64,000 nt of DNA. Origin: Nemopilema nomurai. Its lineage: Eukaryota > Cnidaria > Scyphozoa > Rhizostomeae > Rhizostomatidae. The stretch covers positions 703,560 to 767,559 of the forward strand of contig ML133383.1 in assembly GCA_003864495.1 (NCBI GenBank), written 5' to 3'. The notes beneath the pieces are model-generated. The model was not told where the DNA came from. It did no database searches and saw only the letters and a list, made by a program, of their open reading frames with translations. This document shows positions 1 through 11,900 of this stretch, in pieces. The translations under genes and the position numbers were made by a program. Every line of letters starts with the position of its first letter. Within the stretch, counting starts at the first letter, position 1.

Positions 1-3000
1 CAAAAGATGCACCGCTGCCAATTAGGCCAAAAGCTCCAGCTAATAATACACATCTTTCAATATAGGCACCGTTAGCGGGGGTGTAAGCAATTTTACATTA
101 TCAGTTACCCAGATGAACATTACAGAGCTTTCTGTCCCTTCGTTCAAACTGTGATCTTTTTAATTTCCGGCTTTAACCAATTCCTGATTACAAGAAGCTT
201 GATTATAAGATTCTTCACTAGTTTTAGGCCACAAATTCACGGTTCACTTTTTGTGAAAGGAACGGTCGAACAAACTATGCAAGCTACAACTGATTGTTTC
301 ATCATTCTAGAAATGGTCCTTGCTTTGTCAATCGTTTCACCAACTAAGTACAATTAGCAGCCAATTTACATTGCATTATTTCCCCACCTGCTTGCCCTCT
401 TCGCACCGCATCATTCTTGTACTGTTTGCGGAAAGTTTTTCCTTTGAAGATTCTCTCCCTTAAGTTATCATAGAATCCACACCCATTCCTGCTTACCCTT
501 ATAGACCCGTTTGCCCAGCACGCAATGATAACTCTTAGGCCCCCATTAATAAGTGTTCTCTGGTAGTGTTTAAACATCTAGGCTCTTCGCATAATGTGTG
601 CCTGGTTTTCTTTCCGTAGACACCTGTGTCACCAAGAGTGCCAAAAGGCCTTGCGTCTGTGTCACTAAAGATCCATAACCAGGTGAATGACCCTTTTGTG
701 TAGAATTATTACTAAAGATTTTTTCGTCGCCAATTTCGTCTCGCTTTCAGTCCGCCAACCTCATGGCTGTAGCTTTTGCATCATGCAAGGCATCTTGGGT
801 TCACAACTGCGCCTGCGCAATGTCTGGAGCAGGATTTTCCAAGTTTTGTTACTAGGGATTCTCGAGATTACCTAATTAAAAAACAAGGCCTTGCATTTAT
901 CATAACCTTTTTGGCACCACTCATGTTCTGTTAATGAAAGGCCCTCTATGAGACTGGTACACGGGTCAAAATTATCTATGGGGCCTCTATGAGACCAACA
1001 TTCCAGGCCTTTCTTGAAATTATTCTTCAGTTTTTGTCTCTAATTTCAATGTAACTTTTCTTGAGTCAGGTTTTAAGAAACTTTAGCTGGATGCCAAGTC
1101 CTCTAGAGTTCTGCGTGAAAAATGCACATATTTGCTCTCTTGTCTTTACTGCCCATAGCTTTTTAGGGCAAAGTTTTCCTTTCCGAAATAGGAACGTTGA
1201 AGGGACTTGTATTGACTTCCTGTTGTTTAATTAATGCACTTAGTGGCTCGCAACGAACGCTAGTGTCTATTTGCACATCAATTTTAGCGAAGAGGTTTTT
1301 CATCAAACTTTACTCTTCGTCGAAACTATGACCTTTTACGCAACGAGTAACGGAAGTCTGAAAGCAAATAACTTCAGGTATCCCCAGCAGCCTGTCCTAA
1401 ACGGGTAGTGAATTCCACTGCTTCGAAAATTGAGGCTCCAGATGTCATTCTGCTTTGTGAGAACACATACTTTGTCTGAAGCTTTTATGGACACTGAGTG
1501 AGTTTGTACTTGATATTTAGTGTATACACAGCCATAATCGATATTAGCCCTTAGCAAGCAAACGGCTCGATGCAAAGCCACCTTACTGACTTATGGAGAC
1601 AATTGCGTTGTTTGGCCTAAACAGAGCCATGTTTATCATCTGAAAACGTAGAGTTTACACAGGGAACAAAAGCGGAATCCCGCAAAGACATGGATATGTT
1701 ACTGGTCGGGCATTGCCTTTTAGAAAGGACGTCTGCAAATGATCTTCGATTTATGCAACATTTGATCTCGTCTAGAATACGTGTGAGGATTATAAAAATA
1801 TGAGGGTTATGAAAGGGTTAAGTAAAAGTAGCAACCCCTAATTAGTTGGGCAATAAAATCATAGTAAGGCTCTACTAAGCAAAATAAATTACAGAATATT
1901 GGACATCCTTTCGTTCAACTAATAAACAGGTTTCTGTTTCTTTCTACATGACCTCAAAAGTATTTTGCTCATCATAAACATTTTGGGGCCATTAATGGCC
2001 TCAGGGCTCGGCCTAGTCAAGACGTCTTGTTTACACTGTTTCCTGGCCACGTCGCCCGTTAACCTTGAAAACAGCCGAAATCCATAAAGAGACAGCAACA
2101 CTCGCCTCTTTTCCACGCCCAGTAATCTGGACATAGCCTCTTATCTATTACACATCTCACCACATGATTGCAGAATTCATTAGTTTTCATTGGCTGCCAA
2201 GTTGGATCCGATCCGTGTTTGAAGGACTTTCTATATAAGAGTGTTAAATTAGGCCGAAAATAGATAAGGCGCTTTGCCGCGACGCTGTTGTTGGTTTGGG
2301 GTTTACACTTGTGACGTTTGCTGGCTCAAGTTCCCATAGGCCTACCGTTTTGGTCCAGACTTCCAATTTTGCTGCAAATAGCTAATCACACTGAATTGCT
2401 CGTGTTTCCTCGGTCCCTCTGCTGCGGATTACTGCTTCTATTCGAGTTTCCCTTCACAGTCTGGCGTTGGGAGTCAACCAGCCTAGAGGTGTATGGCCAA
2501 GTCGCTCTAAATTTTTACAGTCTGGGCATTAACACCCCTGTTAATGCCATACTTTTATCTGATTTCTAAAGATTGTCCAGGGGGGCATCCTGGCCTAGTT
2601 TGCCAACATATTCTACAAAGAATTATACAAATCTCTGACGTCATAGTAATGAAATTATTACTGTGCTGTGTATTATTTTGGAGTGCCAAAGGCTGAAAGA
2701 GTTTAAATCGCATGGTTGATTCATTAGTGATAACGTGAAATTGGTAGAGATATGCATCCATCTTTGTTATGGCATGGCTGTCGTAAAGGGAATTTTCTAC
2801 CAGACGTTAGCGGCGTGGGAAATGTACTTTTTTCTGTACATTTGTACTTATGTAATGGCCCCCCGTGAATCCATTATCTTGTGTCCTTGACATAATCAAC
2901 TTGACCCGAGATTTTGTTCAGTGGCACTCGCTGATAAACTGCTTATAAAGATGATATTGCTTTCGAGTAATTGAGTCAAAGGTGACTGAAGGAAAGTTAT

Positions 3001-3363
3001 CTGCTTGGACACAGGACATTCATGACCTCTTGAACCTTGTTTATGGGCGTTGCTCTGAAGCTTATGGGCGTGGCACTCAGTCCACACTTACCTAGGTCCA
3101 TCTACCTAAAGGGGTCTTCGTCTTCAAAGAGAAGCTTATTAATTTTTCTTACAAAATAAAATATCTTTTCTCTTTTTTGAAATTTTTCCACAGCACGATA
3201 TGACCCCCACTACCTTCCCTGCTTTTACAATCTGCCCCCTTTGAAGACCAGAATCAACAACTATCATCTCGTATGCTCCTCTAAGCCCTTCCACTTAATG
3301 TCGGTACATTGTCGCAGGCAGTATTTGAAAACATAATCTTCTAAACGTATTTGATTTTTGCAG
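1..3363. other. Upstream or intronic sequence of the EF-hand gene, no exon recognised
   Basis: The EF-hand exon at 3364 opens with a splice acceptor, so some of this stretch is probably intron. I looked for an earlier + strand exon ending in phase 0 and carrying an EF-hand, and found none I could defend. Open frames here are short, lack good splice signals and overlap on both strands. The only structured element I noticed is a CCAAT/TATA pair near 2190-2240, listed separately. Confidence 0.4.
2189..2239 (+). promoter_or_regulatory. CCAAT/TATA promoter-like pair
   Basis: An inverted CCAAT box (ATTGG, 2189-2193) lies about 43 bp upstream of TATATAAG (2232-2239), the usual spacing for a TATA promoter reading rightward. 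Transcription would start near 2262-2270. No ATG-initiated frame of any length follows immediately, so this is either the promoter of a spliced transcript or chance. Confidence 0.22.
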
Positions 3364-3579
3364 TTCCAAGGTGACCTGAAGCAACTTCAACGCGCATTTA
3401 AAAAGCTGGACAAGGATGGACACGGATATCTATCCGTTCAGGAGTTCAACTTGGTCCTCAAGCTCTGTGATGTGGATGCCGACCCGGAAGAAACATTTCA
3501 GATGCTCACTCAACTCGACAAGGGCATGAATGGTCGAGTGAATTATCTCGAATTTTTAAAGAAAGTGTCGTCTTTGTAA
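3364..3579 (+). CDS. Terminal exon of an EF-hand calcium-binding protein (partial gene)
   Basis: A pyrimidine-rich acceptor ending in TTTTTGCAG at 3363 opens a phase-0 exon of 71 codons plus TAA. Two EF-hands are visible. The first loop, DKDGHGYLSVQE, is canonical, with acidic residues at loop positions 1, 3 and 12. The second, DKGMNGRVNYLE, has Gly at position 3 but keeps Asp-1, Asn-5, Gly-6 and Glu-12, so it may bind calcium more weakly. The helices (QLQRAFKKLD, EETFQMLTQLD) fit the calmodulin superfamily, and a pair of hands at the extreme C-terminus is typical. Calmodulin-like, calcyphosin-like or EFCAB-type proteins are all possible. The N-terminal part is not visible, so I assign no symbol. 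Confidence 0.85.
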   Translation, partial: FQGDLKQLQRAFKKLDKDGHGYLSVQEFNLVLKLCDVDADPEETFQMLTQLDKGMNGRVNYLEFLKKVSSL

Positions 3580-3751
3580 ATAGTAGTTTAGCTTAATCAT
3601 TTGGGGGTAGTCGGAGAACGTTCTGCCAAATCAGCTATCAATCTTGACCAAATATTAGCAATCAATTGAACAAAGTATCTATATTCCCGATTTTACATCT
3701 ATTTTCAGCCCTTTTGCCTAGCCCCCCTCCTTCCCTTGGGTAATATTGTAT

Positions 3752-3757
3752 AATAAA
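3752..3757 (+). terminator. Poly(A) signal AATAAA of the EF-hand gene
   Basis: AATAAA lies 173 bp past the EF-hand stop codon and is followed by a T/G-richer stretch (about 3800-3845). This is the natural 3' end of that transcript and implies a short 3' UTR. Confidence 0.6.
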
Positions 3758-3779
3758 GGATTTTGACTAGCAGACTCTG

Positions 3780-6700
3780 CCGTAGATATAAAGAAGGGGT
3801 TTAGTGTTTTTCAGTAAATGTTGTTCGTGGTTGTTGCGGTTTTGGACGTCAAATGTGGGAAGCAATACACGAGGCTCGGAGCCTCGTTTTGCTGGTAGGT
3901 TATGCGAAGGAGGATTGCACATATTTTCATTTCAAGTGGCAACTTTAAAAGGCTAGCCAATGACTCAATTCACAACGTTAAACGAGTTTCGCTGCTTGAA
4001 TTTCTTAGCAGGCCTGTGGATTTGTTTGGAAGGCATAAGTCACATATACTTTTGCACGTTGCTCCATCTTTAGACCTCTTCTTGACAAAGAGGTTGAATG
4101 TTACGTCACCGATTAAATTCCCTCTAAATTTTCTACCTTGGGGTACTTTATATTTCACTTTTGTCTTGAATGATTTCAACCCTAGTTTTCTTGGTTGTGG
4201 GAAGCATAGCTCTGCTTGGGGTTAAGAGAAGATTAAGTTTAAACCACGCAATCTGGTAATTATTCAAAACTGGAAAATCCAATCCAGCTGGAAAGCTGAA
4301 ACCAAAAAGTTTGACGAATGGAAATCTCTTAGAAGCAGTTTTGGTCACTATGTATTCCAAGGAGGCCCAATCCCTACCACGCCCATAAATGAAGGATCGA
4401 AACGGTTTACAAGAATAAATAGGAGGCCAACCCCACTTACCACACATAAAAATCCCTGTCTGCTAGCCGTTTTGCATTGCACGCAATGATTTGTTGATGG
4501 ATGCAAAGAGACTGTGAGAGGGAGATGTCAACTGTATTCGTCTAAGATTTCGAGTCTAGCGTTGTAATGGTTTAGCCACGAATGCACACTTTTTTATAAG
4601 AATAAAGTCTATAAGAGTGCTAAAGATCAAAATTTCTAAAATTTAAAAATAATGCCATAGCAAGCTCAACCTTCATTAAGAATGAAGTTTCAATTTTATT
4701 TGAGTTTTCTCCCAAAGCAAACTGTTAGTTTGACGTAATATACGTGTTAAGTATATACATATGCTTTTTCTTAATTTATTTATGAAAAAGTAACACATGA
4801 GAAAGATTTGATATTCTTTACTGATCCCAAGGCGAATTTACACTTTGTGCTGGGCGAGAACAATTTAAGAATAAGACTAAGTCGAAAATTTCTAATAATA
4901 TTCTGGCGCGGCAAAGTATTCTTATAGAAAAGTGTGTACGAGAGCGGAGGAGCCATGCGGATCCTTTCCTTTCTTGGAACAGTCAACCCACGTGGTAACA
5001 CTCCTTCGATGAGTCATGCCTTGTGAAGGTGTTTCTTGCCATGTTATTCTGCTGTTTTTGTTATAATTGCGAAGGCTTTTAGACACGTTCGATCAGTTGT
5101 GATTTAAGGAAATAACAAAAGCGACTTTGTGTGGGCTTTTCGCAGAGGGTGCGTAGGAAGATGGCATCAGAAATCGAAAGAGACTGTTGCATTTCGTGCA
5201 ACGTGGTCTAAACTTACGCAAGCAATTTTTTGATTTCACTCTTTTCATTTCTTCAATTTAACGTGGAAAACGGGCTTTTGTTGGAAAGATTCTAGCAAGA
5301 TAGTGCAAATAGCTAGAAGAATACGTTTTTATCAATAAACAGATGCCGCAGGAGATAAGACTGGCCTCCAACTTCTTTTATTTTATGAAAATAATTAATA
5401 GGGATTTGTAGGAAAGAATGCCAGAAAGAATATTAGGATACACCTTGGTTGATCAAGTATTTCCCTCCCGTATGTATGCCTTCGGAAAGCGTTTGTTCAT
5501 TTTCATAAAATTTTATGCCAGTTTTTGAGTTGAGGCAATGATCAAGCCTCTAAAAAGTCAAAATCTACCTGAATTGGTACGTCTGCAGAGCAGCTAATTC
5601 CTACAATAGCACTGTGACATTTTTGAAAGCCTTGCTTCACTCGTACTATCCTTTAGCAATGTTGTAGCGTGTATATTAGGTTTTATGTAAAATTAGAATT
5701 CATCCTTATTGCAAGAAATGAGCACTTTTTGTTCTTCAAAACTTCTAAGCAAGTGCAAAATGTTATCGATGTTAATTCTGTCCTCCCAGGTTCCTCGAAA
5801 TCTTAAAGCAATCCCCATTCTTTTTTGCGGAGCAAGATGATGTGTCTAAAAACATGTTCATGACCAGGAATGATACTTATAGTTCATTCGTTAATTTAGG
5901 CTAGTACTTTGTGAAATGCTTACTTGTTTTGGAGCATTTCATTATGACTTAAATTATCATATGTGTAATAAATTATCTTACGTCTCAAGTGAAAGGAGAG
6001 TCTCTAAAAAATAAATGCACCATTAAAGAAGTGTTGTTTGGCTCATTTGGGCGAGAAAATAATCAATTGCCGAGTAAGACAGTTGTAGGGAAATGTACAG
6101 TTAGGATAAAAAACATTAATTGCAACTGTGGCTCATTAGTGTCTAGTCTGTCCATATACAATGTCCAATACCCTAACAAAAATAAGCACACCTCTTGACT
6201 GTTTCTCGGATATCGTTTTTATCCGCCCATTTCAAGTGAAATAGTCTAGGGAGGCACTCCGGGCGTTCGACTTTTCTCTTTTCTTTTCTCACGTGCTTTG
6301 TTAAAATGTACGAATGCTCTTGATTTTGGATTGAATATTCAGTTATTTGTTCTGCTTGGTTATCGAAACAAATTCAATATCCCTCGATCTGACATCCGTT
6401 ACTTACATTTCTGTGCTGAATACTGATGCAATGGCGAATTGACATGTCACTTCTCAATTGGACAATGTGATGACATGTTAGCTTTCAAATGAACTCAACT
6501 GGATGCTCTTTTCTTCAGCTATGCCAAGTGTCAAATGTCAGGTCCTGACATTCTGAATGCATCAGGCTTTTGAAAAGGGCCTGCCATCATTAAAGATTTC
6601 AGGGGAATATAGAGCACTTGTCAATGAGATTTCAATCTGAAAGAAAGATTCACTTTCCAAAAGGTAAACTTCCAAAAACTGAGCGTTTCTCAACTCACCA

Positions 6701-6955
6701 ACAGCCTTCACCCCCTGGAATGTATTGCAAGGTTGGTCCCGTTTTTAGAATTCGAAAGTGAAATGCATGAATGATTCAAAAGGTGACACTGAGAAATAAC
6801 CTTTTGGCTTTAGTTCAAGGTCGCAGTCCCAGACTTTCATGTGCCCAGCGACCTAAAGTGTCTCTTTGCTGAATCAGAGCCAATTCGAAGCCTCAAATTC
6901 TGGCACATGCATCGTTTGCCTGTGACGGGAATGTTGGCAACTTTGTTATTGACGC
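3780..6955. other. Intergenic region, no gene recognised
   Basis: This is AT-rich sequence between the EF-hand poly(A) signal and the p190 promoter. The open frames are short, present on both strands (for example 3902-4225 plus and 4148-4447 minus), and lack start context, splice sites or recognisable motifs. I see no tRNA, repeat array or transposon end. Confidence 0.5.
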
Positions 6956-6957
6956 CT

Positions 6958-7020
6958 ATGACGTCTGTTCAGAAGTAAACATCCCGGATGTTTCTGTCAC
7001 GTGACAGGTCCGCCATCTTT
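6958..7020 (+). promoter_or_regulatory. p190 RhoGAP core promoter: CRE-like site, palindromic E-box, YY1 motif
   Basis: Three elements sit just upstream of the first coding exon. They are TGACGTCT at 6959-6966 (one base off a CRE), the 14-nt perfect palindrome CTGTCACGTGACAG at 6994-7007 (USF/MITF-type E-box, CACGTG core), and CCGCCATCTTT at 7010-7020, a match to the YY1 site. In TATA-less animal promoters this YY1 motif commonly lies just downstream of the start site, so transcription probably begins near 6995-7010. No TATA box is present. Confidence 0.55.
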
Positions 7021-7036
7021 TAGGCAGTCGGCTGCG

Positions 7037-7105
7037 ATGAGAATAGGAGTGTCTCAGACATTTTTAACAATTATTATATCGATTTTCGGATTCAGTTCAT
7101 CGTAA
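7037..7105 (+). other. Upstream ORF 1 in the p190 leader (22 codons)
   Basis: This is the first ATG after the presumed start site. It reads 22 codons to TAA at 7103-7105 and ends 81 nt before the p190 start codon. The sequence is seen directly. A regulatory role is inferred and depends on the real transcription start lying upstream of 7037. Confidence 0.4.
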
Positions 7106-7166
7106 ACAGCAAGTTGTTTCTACGACTATGTAGCACAATCGAAGGGATTGGTGTGTCTACTATTTG

Positions 7167-7244
7167 ATGGCCGTCAACTTTGAGGTATGGCTCTCGAAAC
7201 CAAACGATCTAAGGCCACTAGGACGTTCAACATATGTGTCCTAG
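7167..7244 (+). other. Upstream ORF 2 overlapping the p190 start codon
   Basis: ATG at 7167 opens a 25-codon frame that runs out of frame across the p190 ATG at 7187 and stops at TAG 7242-7244. Its -3 base is T (weak context), whereas the p190 ATG has G at -3 and G at +4, so leaky scanning would still reach p190. An overlapping frame of this kind usually lowers translation of the main protein. Confidence 0.4.
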
Positions 7245-8958
7245 GTCTGAGTGGTATTGACGATGAGAGAACTGCTTTTGCCGTCGGAAAGTCGTGTCTT
7301 TGTAACAGATTCATTCGCCCAGCTGAGGATGACTTTTATAGCAATCATTCGTCGGTTTACAGCACCTCGGACTTCAGTGGAAGCGTTATAAATAATGACC
7401 AGTTTTTGTACTGGGGAAGTGTCTCGAAAACGGTTGAAGACAGTAGCTGTGTTTTCAATGTTGTTGAACAAACAGAATTTTACGACGATGCATCCTATGC
7501 TCCTTTGACCAGAGGTGGTCAACTTCCACCATATTCCAAACGATGCCCAGTTACAAAATTGGCCTCGCCCGGAAAGTTAATGTACATTAGCAGAGACCAG
7601 GTTGCTCTTCAAAACGACTATCCTCAAATAAAAATGCCTGAAAAGGATGGGAAATTTCACGTCGACGGGTTTTTGTGTGTTTATGATGTAAGCGGTAATA
7701 TTTCTGAGCAATCTACGAAAATTCAAGTTCAAGAAGAATTGCTTTCGTCGGCTCTGGTTGGAATCAACAAGGCCAAGAAACCAGTTGTTGTGGTCGCAAC
7801 AAAATGTGATGATGTTGATCAAAGCTTATTATCACAAGCTCACAAGTTCGTGCACTCGAAAAAGTTGTCCGTACCTTTGATTGAGACCTCAGCTTTTCGA
7901 AATGTAAATATCGATTTAGGATTCGCAATACTTGCCCAAATGATCGAGTCTAAAGGAAGGTTTAGATCAAGAATTGTCCATTATAATGACGGACTTCAAT
8001 CGAATGAAGACATTCTGGCCACGGCCTTTGAGGGTTATCAAGGTTTGGTCAAAAGCACAGTAACAGATCTTGAATCGGTGATACCGTGGTCCCAGTTCAA
8101 AACTTCTACCAAAAGCATCGAACGTTTTAATCGTTATATTTATTTGGCTGGATCAAAGGAAGCTGAACGAGTCTTTAAAAAACAAGTGTTGAAGATTAAA
8201 CAGCACTACGAGGACAAAAAGCTGAATGAATATTTAGGCGACCTTCCTGAAGCCTTCGATGAACTTCTCCCCACCCTGCAAACGATTGAAAGTTACGAAT
8301 GGAAATGGGATCGCTGTTTGGAAGCGATGAAATATAATAAATTATTCGATAAGCGTTTTAGGTATTTACCCAGCGAAGTCCATTGGAATGACCGTGAAGA
8401 AATAATGAATAGTTCAGACCCGAGAATTCCTGTTGACATTTTGCACCTTGAAAGGTCGCGAGCATGTTTTGATAGGCACGTGAAGAAACTTATTGAATCT
8501 GCCAAGAAAATTCGCTTGAAATCCGATTTTCGAAATCTGTTGGAACTGACGGCCAAGATTATACCTGGAACGAGTTGGAGCGATGCTTATTTGTGGCTTG
8601 CGAATGAAGAGTCTTATAAGGGGCTCGATGAACACGAAAGGAAGGAAATATTTGAGAAATATCTACAAGAAATAACTCTGGCTGCAAAATTAGAGTTCCA
8701 AGAATTATTGTTCGAGGCAGCACCGAACTTTATGAAATTGGACCCAAGTCGACGTCCCAGTGAGACAGAAATGAAAGAAATTTATACTCATTTGGAAGGA
8801 GATGATCGATACAAAAAACTAGAAAATGTTGGCAATGCAAGAGATATTCTTTTATTCAACCACATTGCTTTGATGCAGAGCAGTACAAGATGCCTCAGTG
8901 GTCCTGAGAAATGCATGGACAGATTGATGCAAGATGTAGTTGAAATGACAGCTCACAG
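7187..8958 (+). CDS. ARHGAP35: p190 exon 1: GTPase domain and FF1-FF4
   Basis: This encodes residues 1-590 plus two bases of Arg591. The start ATG is chosen for its strong context and because residues from about 14 (FNICVLGLSG) align with the vertebrate N-terminus. VGKSCLCNRF, STSDF, NNDQFLYWG and VVEQTEF are near-identical to vertebrate p190. FF signatures include RYIYLAGSKEAERVF (FF1) and LEFQELLFEAAPNF (FF4). The donor is CACAG|GTGAGA at 8958/8959. Confidence 0.95.
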
Positions 8959-11900
8959 GTGAGAGAATGTTTTAAATTGTTACCTTATCTATACTAGTAT
9001 CAGCCAAGCAGAGTCAAGTAATTTATTCCATTTTATAGTTTCACAGCCTACCAGCCCAAGGTTATATATACCACAAAGATCCTTTGTCAACTAATTTTAT
9101 CCATCAACTTCTCAAAATAGTAACAAATTATGTTAGCAAATCCTCTTCTCAAATATGATCTATTTAAAAAGTTGGAGTGTCTTGCAGCAATGTTGGGAGG
9201 TCTTAGAAGTGAAAGTTGGTATAATTTTATAACAATGGAAGTTGGTTGTGCTTTGTGGTTAAAAGATAATTCATTTGTGAATGATTTGTTCTGCATGGCC
9301 AATGTTCTGTCTTGGGGAACCATGTGAAATTTATTTATATAGTTGTAGAGCTTTTGAGAAATACCAACTACTACTTACAGATAGGAATTGTGGAAAACTT
9401 TTTTAGGTTTTATTGTTATCTTTTTCATGGTTTACCCAGTGCCCTGCTTTGTCAACTGAGAATATAGAAAAATAGCACTTACTGTTAAATTAAACTTAAT
9501 AAGGTCAATAACTAAAACTATATATATATTTTTAGACATGCATGTTTGAACTATGCACTTTTAGCAGTTTGGGGCAATCCTATGTTTATGTCATTTTTCA
9601 ATATATTTCATGCCATCTTTTTCCACACCGTAAAATTTTTAAGGCTCATTTGCTTCTTAAAGAGTTTGCATGCAATAACTCCTGATTTGATGAGAATTTG
9701 TCCAGGAATGAAACAATTCTTAAACTATTGCAAATGAGAAGGCAGCATTGCAATGTTTACTCCATCATTATTGTAACATTTCCTTTTACATATTACACAA
9801 ATAGTCTGATCATACCACATTATTATCATAATATCACCCTCATTGCATTGGGTTAGAGTGATGATAGGAAGTATTCACATATTTGATTATGGGTCATTTC
9901 ACATCACAGAATATATGGCATGCACTGATTGAAGCCAAGGTTGTCTTGAATGTAACATATTGAATCTGAAACATATTTACAGCCTTTTCTGGTTTGAATA
10001 TGGATTTAAACTTTCAAAACCTATTGATTGATGCATATTTAGCTATTTTATGTTGGCTATTTTGCTATTTTGTTGACTAAAGTGCCTATTCTCCTTGAAC
10101 ATCTCTTGACTTAATTGTAAAATGGACTTCACTTGTTTTTCAGTTTATCTATCTATCTCATCTTGCTTTTCAAATTTCATTCCTATAATATTTTTATTCT
10201 CAAAACACATTGAGACACACTAAACACGCCTTTCTACATTTTGTTTTAACACACACATGATAGAACTACATGTTGATCTATTTTCCATTTTATCATGTAG
10301 AGCATAGCTTTGCTAACATTAGGTATTTTAAGACCATCTACTTTCAAATTTTTGCTTTACCTGTCATCCTTACTTATGCAACTTATTTCAAGTAGATGCA
10401 AAGGGCCATTTCTGTATAGTGCAGTCCTTTGAACAAAGAGCTATGCTGTGATATTAGGAGCACTTTTTTGACAGCCTAGCTGATTCTTCCTTATTCTGAT
10501 TACTTCAAACTTTCAGTTCTTGCTTAGCAGAAATAACATTTTACAGTATCTGGAAATTTCACCTGGCTGTTAGTTAATTTTATAAGGCCATACAAATTCA
10601 TAAATTTTCAACATGTGTTAAGTTTATTTTCTGATGATAGAATATTTGCCTGTATTTCCTCAAAACACTTTGGTTTCCTAATGGGCGGACGGTGGAAATC
10701 AAATTATCTTCTCGATGGGTGTAAGCGAATAACTATCCAAAAAGTGTAACCACAGCATCTAGTGTATCAATGACATGTGCATGAGAGGTTATGGATCAGG
10801 AAGTTCTGAATGTCATGTTGGTCGTTGTGGCTATGACTAACAATATATCATAGGAATTACCCATATCAGGATTTCACCTGAGGTAGTTTTCTCTAAACTA
10901 TGGGTAATCTTGGAATGTGATTTCCTGGAGTCGATTTCCAAATGAATTGCTGCGTGATTCGTAGGACAAATTTAGTAACTGGGATGTAGGAAATGCGAAA
11001 AAGCTCTAGAAACTTGGAGAAATGTGTTTGAGGAAGTCACCTTCAGTGATTCACACGAGGCAATATAAAGTTGGTCAAACGATCTTCCTCACTCATACTG
11101 GCGTTGTGCGTGTTTTCACATGAAGCCTTCGTGTGGATGAAGTTAATTTGTGGCCACCCAATAGTCTGTTGTCTTGTTGTTTTGTTTACAGCCGTGCTCA
11201 ATCAATCAAGATGTTTGTTTGAGAGACCCACCTGCATCGATTACTAGATAAGGCACTTCAACGTTGCAGTCTTCCCATCACGTTTGTCCTGATGCTTCGA
11301 AGTGATGGCGTTGCTGTTTTGAGGTTGCCAGCCTATTTTGTCTTGAGGCAGAATGCTGCGACGTTATCTAATTTTTTCACATTTACGTGGGTTTCTTGTT
11401 TGGCTCACGCGAGCTCAGGAACTCTGTTTGTCGTTTGTCGCTCCAGGAAGCAGCGTTTATCGTCCAATCACCTGCTTTGTTTTAGCTGTTCTAGTCCAAT
11501 AGATCTAGCTTCAAAATCAAACACGCTCTCATCATATAATTCCTAGCTTTATCACAAGGCCTCAACTCATTATTTTTCTCGCTTTATCTTCTTATAGCTT
11601 TTATTTCTCTTTATCAATCCGTTACGTCAAAAACACAGGTCGGAAATATTTCGAGATTTTGTACACCCTGGTGTAATTCTATCTTCCAACCTCATTTTTC
11701 TATCGTCCGAATAAGAGTAATTATGAAAGAAGTGACGTCACAATTCTACCTTTTCCTGTGGTTGTGTGTATGTTTAGGCCCGTTTTGAAGCAGGCCTCTG
11801 TGATCATAGTATGTGACAATGATATCGAATAAGTTCAAAGGGGAATGTTGGAGAGGTATAACTGGAATGCTGTTTATTAGCGTAGTATTTACGAAAAAAG

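Noticed and set aside
3902..4447. Overlapping 99-107 codon ORFs on both strands
   Set aside because: Mutually overlapping on opposite strands with no start context or motif; typical chance frames.
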